A stretch of 64,000 nucleotides of DNA. Source: Emydura subglobosa (Eukaryota > Chordata > Testudines > Chelidae). The notes under the pieces are model-generated. The model ran no database searches, was not told the DNA's origin, and worked only from the letters and a program-made list of their open reading frames with translations. Position numbers and translations under genes: made by a program. The stretch spans positions 18,055,730-18,119,729 of the forward strand of contig ML680053.1 in the NCBI GenBank assembly GCA_007922225.1, written 5' to 3'. This document shows positions 12,998 through 24,568 of the stretch, piece by piece (position 1 is the stretch's first letter; every line of letters begins with the position of its first letter).

Positions 12998-13601
12998 AAC
13001 ACACAGCATTTGTAAAAGCCGCAATCCATATGGTTTCAGTTAACATATAACTCTATAGCCACTGCCAGCATAAGAATTCACTTAGTATTAATTATGAAAT
13101 ACAAGGATTTTAATTGCTTGATTTTGATCTAACCATCAGCCATAACTTAGATCTAAAACAATATAATGCTGATCATTTGTCTCGGCTTTCATTTACTGTG
13201 AAGAAATGGTGAAATGTTTTCTTGCATTTATTTTATTACTCTTGGATGCCACAAATTATCCAAGCATTTTGTCGATACTGTGCTGCCATAGGATTGCCCA
13301 TAAAATCTTGAAATGCATTAAAGGGCTTTAATAAAAATGAAAAATGTAAGTGTACATGGGAGCGTTAATCAATTATATTTTATTCTAATGCTAAAATGAG
13401 TTAGCTGAGCCCTGTATGTTCTTTGAAACATAAAATGAATCAGGATTCTTGTGCTACACCTGATGCTTCCAAATAGCTTGGGGAACCACTAGGCTTCTCT
13501 TGACACTGTGAGAAGTCCGATCCTCAAAAGTTTTACTTCTAAAAAACCTGAGGCATTAGAAACATTAGACCCTGTCCAGAAGTCTTTATTCACTTCTCTT
13601 A
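11334..13601. other. No gene recognised; one compound microsatellite
   Basis: AT-rich, no convincing exon or transposon. It holds the TC/AC microsatellite at 12967-13005. Open frames at 11663-11869 (plus), 12498-12755 and 12820-13029 (minus) have no domains. Confidence 0.5.
12967..13005 (+). repeat. (TC)n(AC)n microsatellite
   Basis: A run of TC dinucleotides passes directly into AC dinucleotides with one AA interruption. Confidence 0.9.
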
Positions 13602-14203
13602 GGTGATTCCTACACTACAAACATATGTTGCCTCAAGTTATGTGGGACTACAGGAGCTGTAGTTAGAATATCATTTTGTGTCAGCAGTGTCCATATTCTG
13701 TTGTGCAATTTTCCACTGTCCACACTCTCTTTTGGGAAGTTTTGGCAACGCATTAGGAGCCAAAGACAGTCATGCAGGGATGACTGGGAGAAAGGAGTCA
13801 GCTTCCCAGTTTGCATCTTTCTTCATCCCATAATGTTATCTGTATCCCATAACTTTTGTGCTTTTTTTTTTTCAAAATCCCACAAACCCTCACTGCCCTC
13901 CTTGCTGTCTGCCACCTCTAACAGAAGCATGGAGCCTGCATAGCCCAGCATTATTGTCATTAGAATTGCAAGCACAAGATGCACAATCCTGGAGTATTTG
14001 CAGAGCCACAAGAAGAACCAAATGAGTGGCGAACATGATGATTCCTTGGAGGACAGATTGCTGTGGGACACAACGAGAACCAATTCAAGGATGTTGGTGT
14101 TGTTCATGGAGCAGCTGCAGATGGTGGAGTGCCACTTCTAGACCTGAGAAAGAAGCACTGACTGGTGGGATTGCATTGTAATGCAGGTTTGGGATGATGA
14201 ATA

Positions 14204-15129
14204 GTGGCGGCAGAACTTTCAGATGTGCAAGGCCATGTTCCTGAATCTGTGAGCCAAGCTCACCCCATGCTCCAGGACTGGGACATCAAAATGAGAGTTG
14301 CACTTACAGTGGAGAAGCAAATGGCATCGCTGTATGGAAACTTGCAATGCCAGATTGCTACCGGTCAGTCAGGAATCAATTTGGAGTCAGGAAATCCACC
14401 ACAGGGGCCATTGTGATACAAGTGTGCAGGGTCACTAATTATCTCCTGCGACACAGGACGGTGAATCTGGGCAAAGTGCAGGACATAGTGAATGGATTTG
14501 CAGCAATGGAATTCCTGAATTGTGGTGGAGCAAAGAACAGCATGAATATGCTGAGTTTGGCACCAGGCCACCTTGCCACTGAGAACATCAACAGGAAGAG
14601 CTAATTTTCTCTGGTTATGCAAGCATTGGTGGATCACTGTGGTTGCTTCACTGACATCAGTGTGGGCTGGTCAGGGAAGGTGTGTGACACTCATAATTTT
14701 AAGAATACAGGACTGTTCAGAAAGCCACAAGCAGGGACGTTCTTTCGCAACTGATGAATTACCACCGGGAATGTTAAAATGCCAATAGTGATCTTTGGGG
14801 ACCTAGCCTAGCCTTTGCTCCTCTGGATCACGGGCCTCGACAGCACCAGGGAATGATTCAACCACCAGCTCGGCAGGCGCAGAATGACAGTTGAATGTGC
14901 TTTTGGTTGTTTGACGGGTCACTGGCATTGTTTAGTTATACGATTGGAACTCAGTGAGAAAAATATCCCAATGGTGATAGCTGCCTGCTGTGTCCTGCAT
15001 AATATAAATGAAGCAAAGAGGGAAAAGTTTCTGCCGGGATGGAGGGCAGAGGTGGAGCCCTCCGTCTGTCTTCTGTCTGCTGAATTTGAACAGCCAGTGA
15101 GTATGGCCTGCCGAGAGTTGGGGAAATGA
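14204..15129 (+). pseudogene. HARBI1-like DDE transposase, broken
   Basis: Second Harbinger transposase relic. The N-terminal part runs from about 14204; the block matching 14347-14604 contains NLGKVQDIVNGFAAMEF, parallel to LGNVQDIVEGFAVMGF in the copy at the left edge. The first catalytic motif reads GGAKNSMNMLSL where GGATDGTHIPI is expected, so the first Asp is Asn. The second motif, near 14790, is IFGDLA followed by a stop. The third, MTVECAFGCL at 14884, keeps its Glu. Several frameshifts separate these blocks. The lesions differ from those in the copy at 19-1288, so the two copies decayed independently. Confidence 0.85.
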
Positions 15130-15689
15130 TGAAAGCATTTCTCAGTTTCATGACTCTAGTAGCATAGGGCAATGATACTGAATACAGGCATCATTTTCCA
15201 CAGGCAGTGGTGATTTTAACTGATATCTCACTCCTGAGGGTAACAAAGGCAGAGAGAGCACAGCGGCTGCTGGCATCCCAAAGTCACCCAAGGCCATATG
15301 CTGCTGACCTGTGTACTGCAGTAGTACCTGCTGAAGTTATCAGTGAGCAGCGTGGGAAAGTGTCCTACCCTGGAGGAAGAAATAAGGCATCCCCCTCTAG
15401 AAACCTTCAGCAGAGGTTTGCTGAGTACCTCCCTGGAAGTTTAATCAAGCTCTCTTATGCAGATTCAAGAAACATCCCTGTGCACACAGAGAAACTGCTC
15501 TGCATGCTCCCCGCACACACTAACTCTAGAGAGGAAAGAAAAACAGGTGGCAACTCCACCTCTCTTGGTTGTAACGCTACCTCTTCTAGAAGAAGTCAAT
15601 TAATGAAAAGTCAAAAGATTGTGCCCTGCTACTTTGGGGGTGACATCCCTGTAATAGAAAATTTATCTACACACTTACCCGTGGTTCTT

Positions 15690-16870
15690 TCTGCTGCATC
15701 AGGCTCATCCATGCTCAACTGGTGGGACTGGCTAGACTATGATGGAGTCAAAAACAGGTCCTGGCTCACTGTGCAGTTGGATCCCCCAGTCACCTGCTCC
15801 CCATATTCCTCCTCCTCCTCCTCATCCAGCACCTCCTTCTTCTCACTGTCCATGGCAGGCACTTGTGGCTAGGCTCCTCCGAGGTATCCATGGAGCTGTT
15901 GGGGTGGGGAAGGTCTCTGCTGAGGATGGCATGCAGCTCTTTGTAAAAGTGTCAGGTCTGCAGCTCAGCACCAGATAAATTGCTGGCCTCCTTGGCCTTC
16001 TGGTATGCTGAGAGGGGTGTAAAAACCCCATACTAAGCAACAAGGGGTTATGGAACGGCTCTGCACTCAGCCAGCCCTGCCCCGATGCATCTGTAGCAAA
16101 TGCACCAAGTAGAGGAGGAGGAGTTAAAAGGCAGGGGAGCAGCTCATTTGGGGACAGAACAGGAAAGAGAGCAGACCTGCTACCGATAGCTCCAGGAGAG
16201 ATGAACTGAAGGAAGGTGGAATCTTTCCCTAAGCAAACTGCCCCAAGTTCCCTCCCTGAGGGAAGGGGCTGCAGAGACGGCCTGAAAGGGAAGCAGTCCC
16301 TCTCATATGATCTCTGGACTTGATTGATCCCCTTTATTTTTTCATGTGGACTACCCCAGCAGGGGAAAGTTGGAGGACTGAACTGGCCCAAGAGCCTAGG
16401 CCATACCACAGGAGGAGGCAGTTGTCTCCCAAGAGGGAAGAAGAACAACCTCGCTACCTGTAGCTGCCAGGAGGTGCTTTGTGGTGAGCAGACAACCCTC
16501 ACACCGCATTAACCCAGACAGCAACCTTCAATGATAGGAAGTGAGCCAGGCAGGGTAGCCATAAGCATTCCTACCTCTTAGATCATTGAGAGCACTCGGA
16601 GGGCCCTGGGTTGAAGCCCATGAAGTAGGAGGGCCCAGACTCCCCTACTAACAACCCCCCTGTACATCAGAGGCCTAAGCTCTGACCACTAGGAAGCGCT
16701 CCCCTACTAACCAACCCCAAGCAAAGGCTGTCACATTTGATTGCTGCAGCTCCTTGGCTTTCACATGGCACAGCTGCTTGTTTCTGACTGACGCTGATGT
16801 TTCTACAGCTGGATCGGAGCTGTGCCTGCACAGCCTCTTCCTCCCACAGGCCCAGGAGATCCAATATCAC
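15690..16870 (-). pseudogene. Harbinger trihelix (Myb/SANT-like) protein, split
   Basis: Remnant of the second Harbinger protein, a trihelix DNA-binding partner that helps the transposase find the element ends and enter the nucleus. On minus, the N-terminal helix block at 16870-16740 reads ILDLLGLWEEEAVQAQLRSS and, after a frame change, HVKAKELQQ. An insertion follows, and the protein resumes at about 16010 with AYQKAKEASNLSGAELQT, a stop, then FYKELHAILSR. Further on come an acidic run (DEEEEE, near 15815) and SQDLFLTPS with a stop. The coding join across the insertion is evident because KELxQ is normally followed by AYQK. The convergent gene order fits the superfamily. Confidence 0.75.
16011..16739. 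mobile_element. Insertion in the trihelix gene (LTR-like, unclassified)
   Basis: About 0.73 kb of foreign sequence lies between the KELQQ and AYQK codons. TGCTG occurs on both sides (about 16006-16010 and 16740-16744), a candidate 5-bp target duplication as left by LTR elements. The first ~510 bp are richer in G+C and carry a TATA-like TTAAAAGGCAGG at about 16117. The rest includes a tRNA-B-box-like GGGTTGAAGCCC at 16610. No coding motif is seen. The 219-aa minus-strand frame running through it (16502-15843) is accidental. Confidence 0.5.
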
Positions 16871-17329
16871 CTGTTTACTCCAGGCAGGAGCTTATCTGGA
16901 GTGTGTAGCTGGCATGGTCAGGTGGGCAGTTGCACACAACAATGGAGAGCTGTTCAGTGTGCTGGGAAGCAGGAAAAGGAATTTAAAAAATTCACAGGAC
17001 CTTAAAGGGACGCTGGGAGGGGGGCGCTGCCGATCTTCACAGCTGGGCTGTGAAGCTCACAATAGTGACCAAAGAGATCAGTGTTGGGCATTGTGGGACA
17101 GTTGCTGGAGGACAGTTAGGGTCGACATAACTGACACAGTGTCTACACCTGCATTGCGTTGACCAAAGTACATAGACCCTGGCTCTATGCTGCTAGGGGA
17201 GATGGTGTTACGATGACAGTGTCATGGGCCACTTACAGCAGTGGCAGACCAGTTTGAATCTAGACACATGCCCAGCTAGGTTGACATAACTGCCTGGCAT
17301 CACCCTAACCGCATAGAGTAGACCAGGGC

Positions 17330-18077
17330 TTGCTGAAGCAAACTCCCATTGACTTCCATGGCTCTCAAATATTTCACTTATTGATTTCAAAATACTTCAG
17401 TGGACATCTTATCTGAAGAAAGCTTTTATGAATGGGACTACTGTGTTTGATCATAAATATTGTTGCTCCTCTGTGTGAGTGGTAGTCAAAATTCAGGATC
17501 TGGCAGGGTAGTTTCCATTTAGATGAGAAATTGGTGTCACAGAATCACAGTATACTCCCGGTGTAATTTCTTTATTTCCAGAAATATACACAAGCACTAT
17601 TTTCCTGAGCAGCAGTCACAACATACAGAACACAGGATTTTGCAGAAACCATAATTCAGACACTGTAGCTATGTTCCAAGAAAGATTGTCTGTCTTTCAG
17701 TCTCTGCTTCTTTTTAGGATCACTCTTCTGCTGGAACCAACACTTAGTTCCTGCATATGAAATCTTTAGGAAACCACAAAGTCCACATTTCTTATCTTAA
17801 AGCCCCGTGAGCTGACCAGGAGTAACCTGGGTTATTAGCCTCAGAATACCCCTTTAATGACACTCTGTGTGGTTACCTACATATATCCACCATTTCAAGA
17901 GTGAGGTTTTCATATCTGAACAGTCCTTAAGGGTGGCCTATTACAATATATGTTTTCATTTTAAAATGTTTGTTTAAACGAGAGACTGAGGAAAAAACCA
18001 GAGTCAGTTGTTGAGGTACTCCTGAGTGGTACCTACTAGCCTTTTGTTCTCTAAATGAAGAAATGGGATGTTTTGAA
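17330..18077. other. No gene recognised
   Basis: AT-rich sequence between the Harbinger element and the next SINE; no exon signals or repeats recognised. Confidence 0.5.
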
Positions 18078-18318
18078 AGGGCACTGGACTGTGAGTCAGG
18101 AGACCTGGGTGCTAATCTAGCCAGTTTCTTTCTGTGTGACCTTGAGCAAGTGTCTGACCCTCTGTTTTCCCTCCTTTCCTCAGTCTATTCAGATTGTTAG
18201 TTCTTTAGGGCAGAAACTCAGATACTGTCTCACTATACGGGTACAATGCCAAGCACAATGGGTCCCTGATCTCAACTGGAGCATCTATGTGTTTTATTGC
18301 AACACAGATAAGTAATAA
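18078..18318 (+). repeat. MIR-type SINE with a conserved 3' tail
   Basis: The left part (gggcactggactgtgagtca ... gtgtgaccttgagcaagtgt) matches the MIR/CORE-SINE core. The right part (ttagttctttagggcagaaa ... caatgggtccctgatct) is a 3' tail that recurs in inverse orientation at 28,145-28,262 and 40,840-41,036. Diverged but clear. Confidence 0.75.
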
Positions 18319-20419
18319 TTGTGGAGATGGTGACATTTCCCCCCAAAACAATAGATCACAGTGATTGCATGAATGTGCCTATATTTTTAGGTATTCTCAT
18401 TTAGTGGGGTATGCATGATTTTTTACTTCTGAGAGGTCAATAAATACAACAGTACTGGGTCAGGTAAACCAAGGGCAGGCAAAGGAGAAACAGTTGAAGG
18501 GTACAGAAGGCAAAATGTCAAAAGCAAATGGCTTCTCATCACAAATTCAGTGAAGATGAAAAAGGCTTTTTCATAGTCTCTTCCTCCCTGTCATCTCAGA
18601 ATGCATCTTATTCCCAGTTCCATCCAAAGTGTATATGTGAGGTTTTATTTATATTTCCTTCTAGCGCAGTAATATATTAGCTTAGCATATTATTCTCTGG
18701 GTTCTGATGCAATGAGGGCAGAAAACTAATACAAGCAGGGGACCTGATTTCAAAAATGCAGGGATGCAAAACTCCAAGCCTAATTTATTCAGAGAATTAC
18801 TGAGATCCTGCCTGAAAGTTGGGTAGTGACCTAGGCAAATGGCCTGGTCTGTGTTCAGCTGATAATTTGCATATGTAAATCTTTTATTTGCACACAAAAT
18901 CGTGATAACGATGCATGCAGATTCGACACACAACTGCATGCCTGCATTTTTGAAAATCTGGCCCAGAATATTACCTCCTTCCCTGCCAACTATACCCTAA
19001 CAGGTTAAGTCTATTAGGTGATCTTTTTTACTGTATCTTGGGTACACAAAACTTTTTGTGATATACTGAATTTATAGTTGTAAAATGTATTAGTAATTAG
19101 TTGTAAAATTAATTCAATGTTATGGTACAATGGCATTATACCATGTTCTGTGTGATTGTACAATGAAAACAGAGAGGTCTTTGAATATAGATGGTTTAAT
19201 GCAGTTTCTTTACTTTTTATACAGTAGATTAAAAGTGAATTGTGCTCTAGCTAGCAAAACATGATAAACTGTCTGTATTTCCCCCCTGTCAGTTATTACA
19301 TCTCTGAATTTATGACCTGAATGGGAGAAAAATCTCATTACTATGGCCTTTCCTGGAGACAAAAGTGGATAATACATTCTTGAATACATATTTAGTATTT
19401 TTCAGTTCTAATCATACCCTATTTACCTAATAAGATCTCTTCTGTATAATTGTTTTGTGGCAAAGCTCTTTACTCCTATACAACTGATATTTCAAATTTA
19501 ACAAAATGTCCTAGTGAAGAGACTGTGAGAATAAATAACATGACACTTGATCAGGATGGCTGCTTCTTGGACTTGCTTTGCAGAACTCAAACTAAGAAAG
19601 AGAGAAAGTTTGTCATAGTATAATTTAATTTATTGACTACAAACTCAGAAAAATCATTAATAATAAAGAGCTTAAAGCAGATAATTTATGACAAAAGGTG
19701 ATGACCCAGTGTTTTGACATACTCCTCTTCTATCCTGACTCACAGGAATAGGCTGAATTTTTGATGGTTGATGGAAAAGTACACAAGAGCCTACAGAAGT
19801 CTGATACCTGAATACTCTATAATTTAAAATGAAAAAACAAAAAAAGATGGATTGAATGAATTTGAAAAAAAAACTAGAACCCCTTCCCTGTGCACCTCCA
19901 AAGGTGTGCCTGGCCAAAGCTCCTTTCCTGGCCCTCCTTCAGACCTTGGGAACTCCCTGGTTCCCTTCAACTAGTGCTTCCCTTTCCAATGACTCCCCTA
20001 TTTTTTGTCACTTCCACCCCAACAGCTCCCCCTTTCCACTGCCCAAACCACATTTTTCCTGAACTAAGGCAGCACTAGATGTCTACAGTGCTGTAAGTGC
20101 TTATAGTTTATAAGAAGAAAGCTGAATGAGACAACAATCAATCACCAATGGATGGGATGCAACAGATGTATGGGAGGACGTAAAAAAGAGAATGAAGAAT
20201 AACTCATACTCACTCTTAATTCAACACTATCAACTTCCATGCAAACATGAGAAAACTAAAAATCACACTACACCTCTTGAAGATGATGCCACCTATACTC
20301 ACATTCAGTCGGACTTTACTCCAAGTCAATTTATTTATAGACTTTCCTTTGGTCTCTCTCCACCCTTCCCCATAGTCTAGCATTTTGCCTTACCAACATC
20401 AGTGAGCTCATCCACACAA
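18319..20419. other. No gene recognised; pyrimidine-rich block
   Basis: AT-rich apart from a strongly C/T-rich plus strand at about 19874-20060, where accidental long frames arise. No exon or transposon recognised. Confidence 0.5.
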
Positions 20420-20455
20420 ATTTTAGAGATGGGGAACTCAGAAGCACAGGAATTA

Positions 20456-21654
20456 AAGATACGTCTACGCTTTGAGCTGGGGGTGTGATTCCCATCTTGA
20501 GGAGATATACTCCTGCTGGCTCTCATCAAGCTAGCATGTCAAAAATAATATAGTTATGGCAGCAAGATGGGCCTGCCACCCTGAGTACATGCCATGGGTC
20601 TCAGAAGGCCACGTACTCAAGGCAGCTAGGCTTTCTGGCAGCTTATGCTGCCACAGCAACATTCTATTTTTACCACGTGTTGGGATGGTGCTGAATTACG
20701 ATATAGTATTGCAATGGACAAGTTTGGTAAGCCTGAGTGCTAGAGGATTCTGGGAGCAGGGCCTCATAGCACTACATGGTGGAAAATCACTGAGAAGACC
20801 AAACTTGCCCTTGGCACTGACATGAGCCATAAATGTTTGTCCAGGCCCTGTGTGTGTAGCTGTGCTGATGTGGAAGACCAAAGGTCATGATCAGCCAATG
20901 GCCAGTTCACCTAGTGTGTACACGTGGAGTGGGTAATGGTGAATCTGGGACTAACTGACCTGGATCAACTGACACTACAGAACAGCGGGACATCAGGTGC
21001 TCGGATAAATAGTTAATGAGTAACTGAATGTCAGCAGATCCCTGTAGCACCCTCCCAAATTATGAATTAATTATGATATGTTAGATGATATGCTAGCAAA
21101 GCATATTTTCATATTTTGGGGAAATGTGACTCCTCTGGAAAAAGGGTATAAGTACCAGGGAATATCATAGGTTATAAGAACACGCACATATATATATCTA
21201 AAGATGCTAGTCATACTGTTGGACAGAAGAGAGGCTTTGGAACCAGAGGGCCTCGGGTAACCAACAGCCTGCTTCAAGGGACTCAGAAAACAAACCAAGT
21301 AGCAGGAGGAAGAAGAGAAGTAGCCTCCGCCTAGAGCTATACCTGTTTTGTTTGCTAATCAGGATACGATGTGGGGTCAGCATAGGTACTGAGGGTTTAT
21401 GCTTGGGAAATTGAGGCTTATTAAGGAGAGGCATTGTATAACCTTTGCTGTTTTGTCTGTGAAGCCTACCTTGAAATAAATAGCTTTACATTAAAAAAAC
21501 CGAATCTGAGTTTTCACTGGCCCGGATACTGTCTGTTGTGCCCGTCTGTGTGTGAATTGATTCTGGCCCATCACCATGCTAGCTCAATGAGAGCTAGCAT
21601 GGGTATGTCTTGCCCAGTGGAATCCCACCTCTAATTCAAAGAATAGACATAGGA
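20456..21654. mobile_element. Foldback Harbinger-type MITE, split by a solo LTR
   Basis: The left end (tacgtctacgctttgagctg ... gctctcatcaagctagcatg) is the inverse complement of the right end (catgctagctcaatgagagc ... tagacatagg). A second inverted pair surrounds the centre at about 20590 (gggcctgccaccctgagtac / gtactcaaggcagctaggct). Without the LTR inside it the element is about 300 bp, nearly a full palindrome. The terminal TACGTCTAC motif and the TTA/GTA flanks suggest Harbinger mobilisation. Confidence 0.7.
20678..21573 (+). mobile_element. Solo LTR (896 bp), plus orientation
   Basis: It begins TGTTGGGATGG and ends GGCCCATCA, with flanks CCACG (20673-20677) and CCATG (21574-21578). That is a 5-bp target duplication differing by one C-to-T change at a CpG. 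A TATA-like GGTATAAGT lies at about 21147 and AATAAA at 21475-21480, giving U3-R-U5 order on plus. No internal retroviral genes are present, so it is a solo LTR left by recombination. The class (ERV or gypsy) is not resolved. Confidence 0.7.
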
Positions 21655-21965
21655 GTAGTGACTTGCTCAAGGTCACCAAGGAAGCATGTTGCAGAAGCAG
21701 GAACAGAACATAGATCTCCTGTGTCTCAATCACAAAACAGAAAGAGAGGCTGGGGTGGCAACAGTACAGTGGCTTAGCCTTGACCTGGATGGCTGACTGC
21801 TATAGGGTCAGAGAATAACTTATTGTCATTTACCCATACAGTCCTGGATATGTCTTTATGTATGTGTATAGTGTGAGAGCAATGAGTGCCCATATCCTTA
21901 ATTAATAGCTGCTAGATGCTACCAAAATACAAATCATCATCATCATCATGATGTCTGACACTAAC

Positions 21966-22197
21966 AGTGAACTTCACCTGGAGTGATCGTTTGTAATGTG
22001 TTACCTTCTTAAGCTAAACAATTTGTTCCACCGTATATTTAGCTATGACACTTTGAGTACCTTTCCCCAACCTGAAGAAGAGCTCTGTGCAAACTTGAAA
22101 GCTTATCTCTTTCACCAACAAAAGTTGGTCCAATAAAAGATATTACCTCACCCAACTTGTCTCTCTCATGTCCTGGGACCAGCATGGCCACAACAAG
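21966..22197 (+). repeat. Penelope-like element 3' tail
   Basis: Contains the recurring block cctgaagaagagctctgtgc ... gttggtccaataaaagatat ... tcctgggaccagcatggcca, also present at 58,810 and in shortened, partly inverted form at 11,188. This copy extends further 5' (taagctaaacaatttgttcc). A (CAT)n run lies just before it at about 21937-21949. The Penelope-like class is my recollection of where this tail belongs. Confidence 0.6.
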
Positions 22198-23284
22198 ACC
22201 GCAAACTGCCAAGAAATGTGTCCAGTGGGACTGGAACTAGAAGTGCTGGAGGTGCTGCTTGAAGTAGCATAACAAACATGAAAAACATGGTTTCCATCAT
22301 CAGTACCCCCACTATAAAAATTGTTCTAGCACCCCTGAATGTGTCAGTTAATGCTAATAAGAATGGTGGTGTCACTATGACTTAATGTTTATATGTCAGT
22401 AAAATTCTGTTTTTTATTGCTAACACTCCAGAACACATTGATGAGTGAAGTCAAGATTAGCTTAATCAGATTAGCTCAGGGAATTTCAAAACCTACCCTT
22501 TTACTTTATAAGGAAACAAGATTATGCCGATAGTGAAATTTCTGTATATGTGTCTAGTAAAAAACAAAGGCATTTCATGTGCTGCTGCCATCCGTACACA
22601 TCTTTCAAGGCCGCCATCTAACCCTGAATTATCCTTGACTGAGCACTTAGAATGAAAAGAGCTTCAAGATAAATACCAGTTTGTGGCTTAATGAATGACA
22701 GATCAGTTCTGGTTAAGAAAGAGAAGTAATCTGCCCAATGTGCTACTCATCACTGCATTCAAACTGAATAAGGTTCAGCTTAAAGCAGCAATGACAGTGC
22801 TATATTAGTATGCTATAAAAAGTTTCTGGTTTGGGTTAGATGAAACTCCATATTTCCCAGTACTATTGACAATAGCATCCATACCTACATTTTCTCCAAC
22901 ACTGTTTGCCATAAGGCACAAGATGAAGAGGCATCTACATATTAGAGAGAGTGCCCCTACTTAGCTCTCTGCTCCTGGAATGCTTCAATGAGTCAAGATC
23001 GTTTTCCCCCAACCACATCTTCCTCCAATGCCTTATGCTGAACTGCTGTCTACTGCATAAGGAAACAAACCCTTAATCTTTAGTAGAATGATCTGGGGGA
23101 AATGGGGTTTTTAAAAAGAATCTGTATTTTCCCCTCCCTTGGTTTTTTCCTTGACCGGGGATGATGTGGTTGAATATAAAATGCTACTAAATTGGGATCA
23201 GTTTCAATAGCTACACAATTTAGAGGTCCATGGCTGCCACTCCCTGTCAGTCTTACATTAGGCCTATAGCTGTGATGCTTAATA
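22198..23284. other. No gene recognised
   Basis: AT-rich with no recognised exon, RNA gene or transposon. Confidence 0.5.
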
Positions 23285-23900
23285 GGGGAATTAGCGGTCA
23301 AAGGAGTGCTGGACCTCTGGGCGGGGCGGAACAAAAAGCAGCCTGGAGCCCAGCTCCCTGGCAGACAGAAGGCAAACGCAGGCTGATCAGCCTAAAGTGG
23401 ATAGGCTGCCACCCCAGGGATGGTAGCAGGGAGTACAGGGAAGTTGGGCCCACCATCCTTCACCGGGTCCCAGCCCAGGGTCCTGACAGTGATGGAGGAG
23501 TCTGCCACTGGGTCAGTGGGATCCTATTGAAATATGCTGACCTAGATTCTGACAACACAACTGGACTAATGTCTGGTGTACCTGGGCTTCTTCCTGCTAC
23601 CCTTCCTGGGTGTACTTCAATCTCTTGGGGTTCCTCCATCTCCCCGGGGTACATGGCCAGCGGCAATCCCAGTAGCTCCTTCAGTACTGGTCAATCAGCA
23701 GTCCCAGCAACTCCTCTGGGTCCTCAGCGCTGTAGAGCTCCATCCCGGGCACAGGGCTCAGCTGTGGGCAGGAGATATCCGCCTCCTTCTCCAGCTCTTG
23801 CACAACTGAGCTGCAGGGCCTACCTTTTAAAATTCCTGTCCTGTCCCTCTGCTTCTGGCAGGGGGCGTGGCTTGCCCAGCTCTGCCCAACAGGAGATGGA
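23285..23900. repeat. GC-rich block, probable unclassified repeat
   Basis: A G+C-rich patch (for example ctgggcggggcggaac and cccaggagat) with sharp edges against AT-rich surroundings. It lies in the longest open frame of the window (23230-24180 plus, 316 codons). That frame shows no domain, continues into AT-rich non-repetitive DNA and has several overlapping frames of similar quality, which argues against a gene. I suspect a remnant of an LTR or other GC-rich repeat. Confidence 0.4.
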
Positions 23901-24568
23901 GAATGTTTTTTCCCCATCAGTCTCGGAGGGAGCCCATGCCCCTTCACTACACACACACACACTATATTTTTTAAAATATGCTTTCTTATTTAGTCAGTTT
24001 TCAATCTATTTCAAGGATAAACATTTAAAGCACAAACCCCTTTGCAAGCATAAGGTAAAAGTACTGTGCTGCACATTCCAGTTGAGATCCACTTATGTTT
24101 GCATAGAATGCTACCATTATAAACCTATGCTTGTTGAGACGTACTGCCCATTGTATGTTAAAAAAAATTGGAGTTCCTAGTGGGCAGGCATCTGCGTGAG
24201 GGAGGGGCTAAAAATTTAACGAGTCTACAGAGTAAATGACCTGCTCATCTCTGGAGCTGTCTCTTCTTTTCTGAAGTTGGACAATGTGAGGAAACTTATA
24301 CTGTCATTGCTTGTGTGGCACAGGTTCCAAGATGTTTTTAATGAAAGAAACCAACACACAATGATTTCAAGAGATCTTGCCAGAAGAGATTTAAAAACCT
24401 CATATTTTGACCTCACAAACCTTAGTGAGTAATAGACAGATTCTAATGAGCATGATATTCATTCATTATAAATGGTGATTTTTGTGAACAAAGATTTAAA
24501 CTAATCTCTTCCTAGCATAAAAATAATGCATGCATTTTATTTCTCAACACATCTGTTTTTCCTTTTAG
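23901..24568. other. No gene recognised; upstream of an exon candidate
   Basis: AT-rich. A short AC run lies at about 23949-23962. The last ~25 bases (catctgtttttccttttag) form a good splice acceptor for the next entry. Confidence 0.45.

Larger units (their letters stand above)
13602..17329 (+). mobile_element. PIF/Harbinger element, near complete, interrupted
   Basis: A second Harbinger copy, in plus orientation by its transposase. The left end GGTGATTCCTACACTAC follows TTA (13599-13601). The right end, read inward on the minus strand, GCCCTGGTCTACTCTATGCGG, is next to TTG (17330-17332). That fits a Harbinger TTA target duplication with one change. It carries a transposase pseudogene on plus and a trihelix (Myb/SANT-like) pseudogene on minus, so the two genes are convergent. 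An insertion at 16,011-16,739 splits the trihelix gene; without it the element would be about 3.0 kb. The ends are inferred from TIR similarity and are approximate. Confidence 0.75.
20420..21775 (-). repeat. MIR SINE (minus), split by a later insertion
   Basis: The left piece (20420-20455: gagatggggaactcagaagc...) and right piece (21656-21775: gtgacttgctcaaggtcacc ... caggaacagaacatagatct) are consecutive parts of one minus-strand MIR, separated by exactly the MITE at 20456-21654. TTA precedes the MITE and GTA follows it, a decayed TTA target duplication. Confidence 0.75.

Noticed and set aside
15207..15872. 221-codon plus frame between the Harbinger transposase and trihelix genes
   Set aside because: Its second half is antisense to the trihelix coding sequence (the serine run is the antisense of the acidic run), and its first half is the untranslated middle of the transposon.
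15843..16502. 219-codon minus frame
   Set aside because: It crosses the boundary of the insertion in the trihelix gene and is out of frame with the recognisable trihelix codons.
16595..16625. tRNA gene suggested by a B-box-like GGGTTGAAGCCC
   Set aside because: No cloverleaf or A box can be drawn around it; it lies inside a mobile insertion.
23230..24180. 316-codon open frame on plus, the longest in the window
   Set aside because: No recognisable domain, composition follows the GC-rich block then plain AT-rich DNA, and equally open frames overlap it on both strands.
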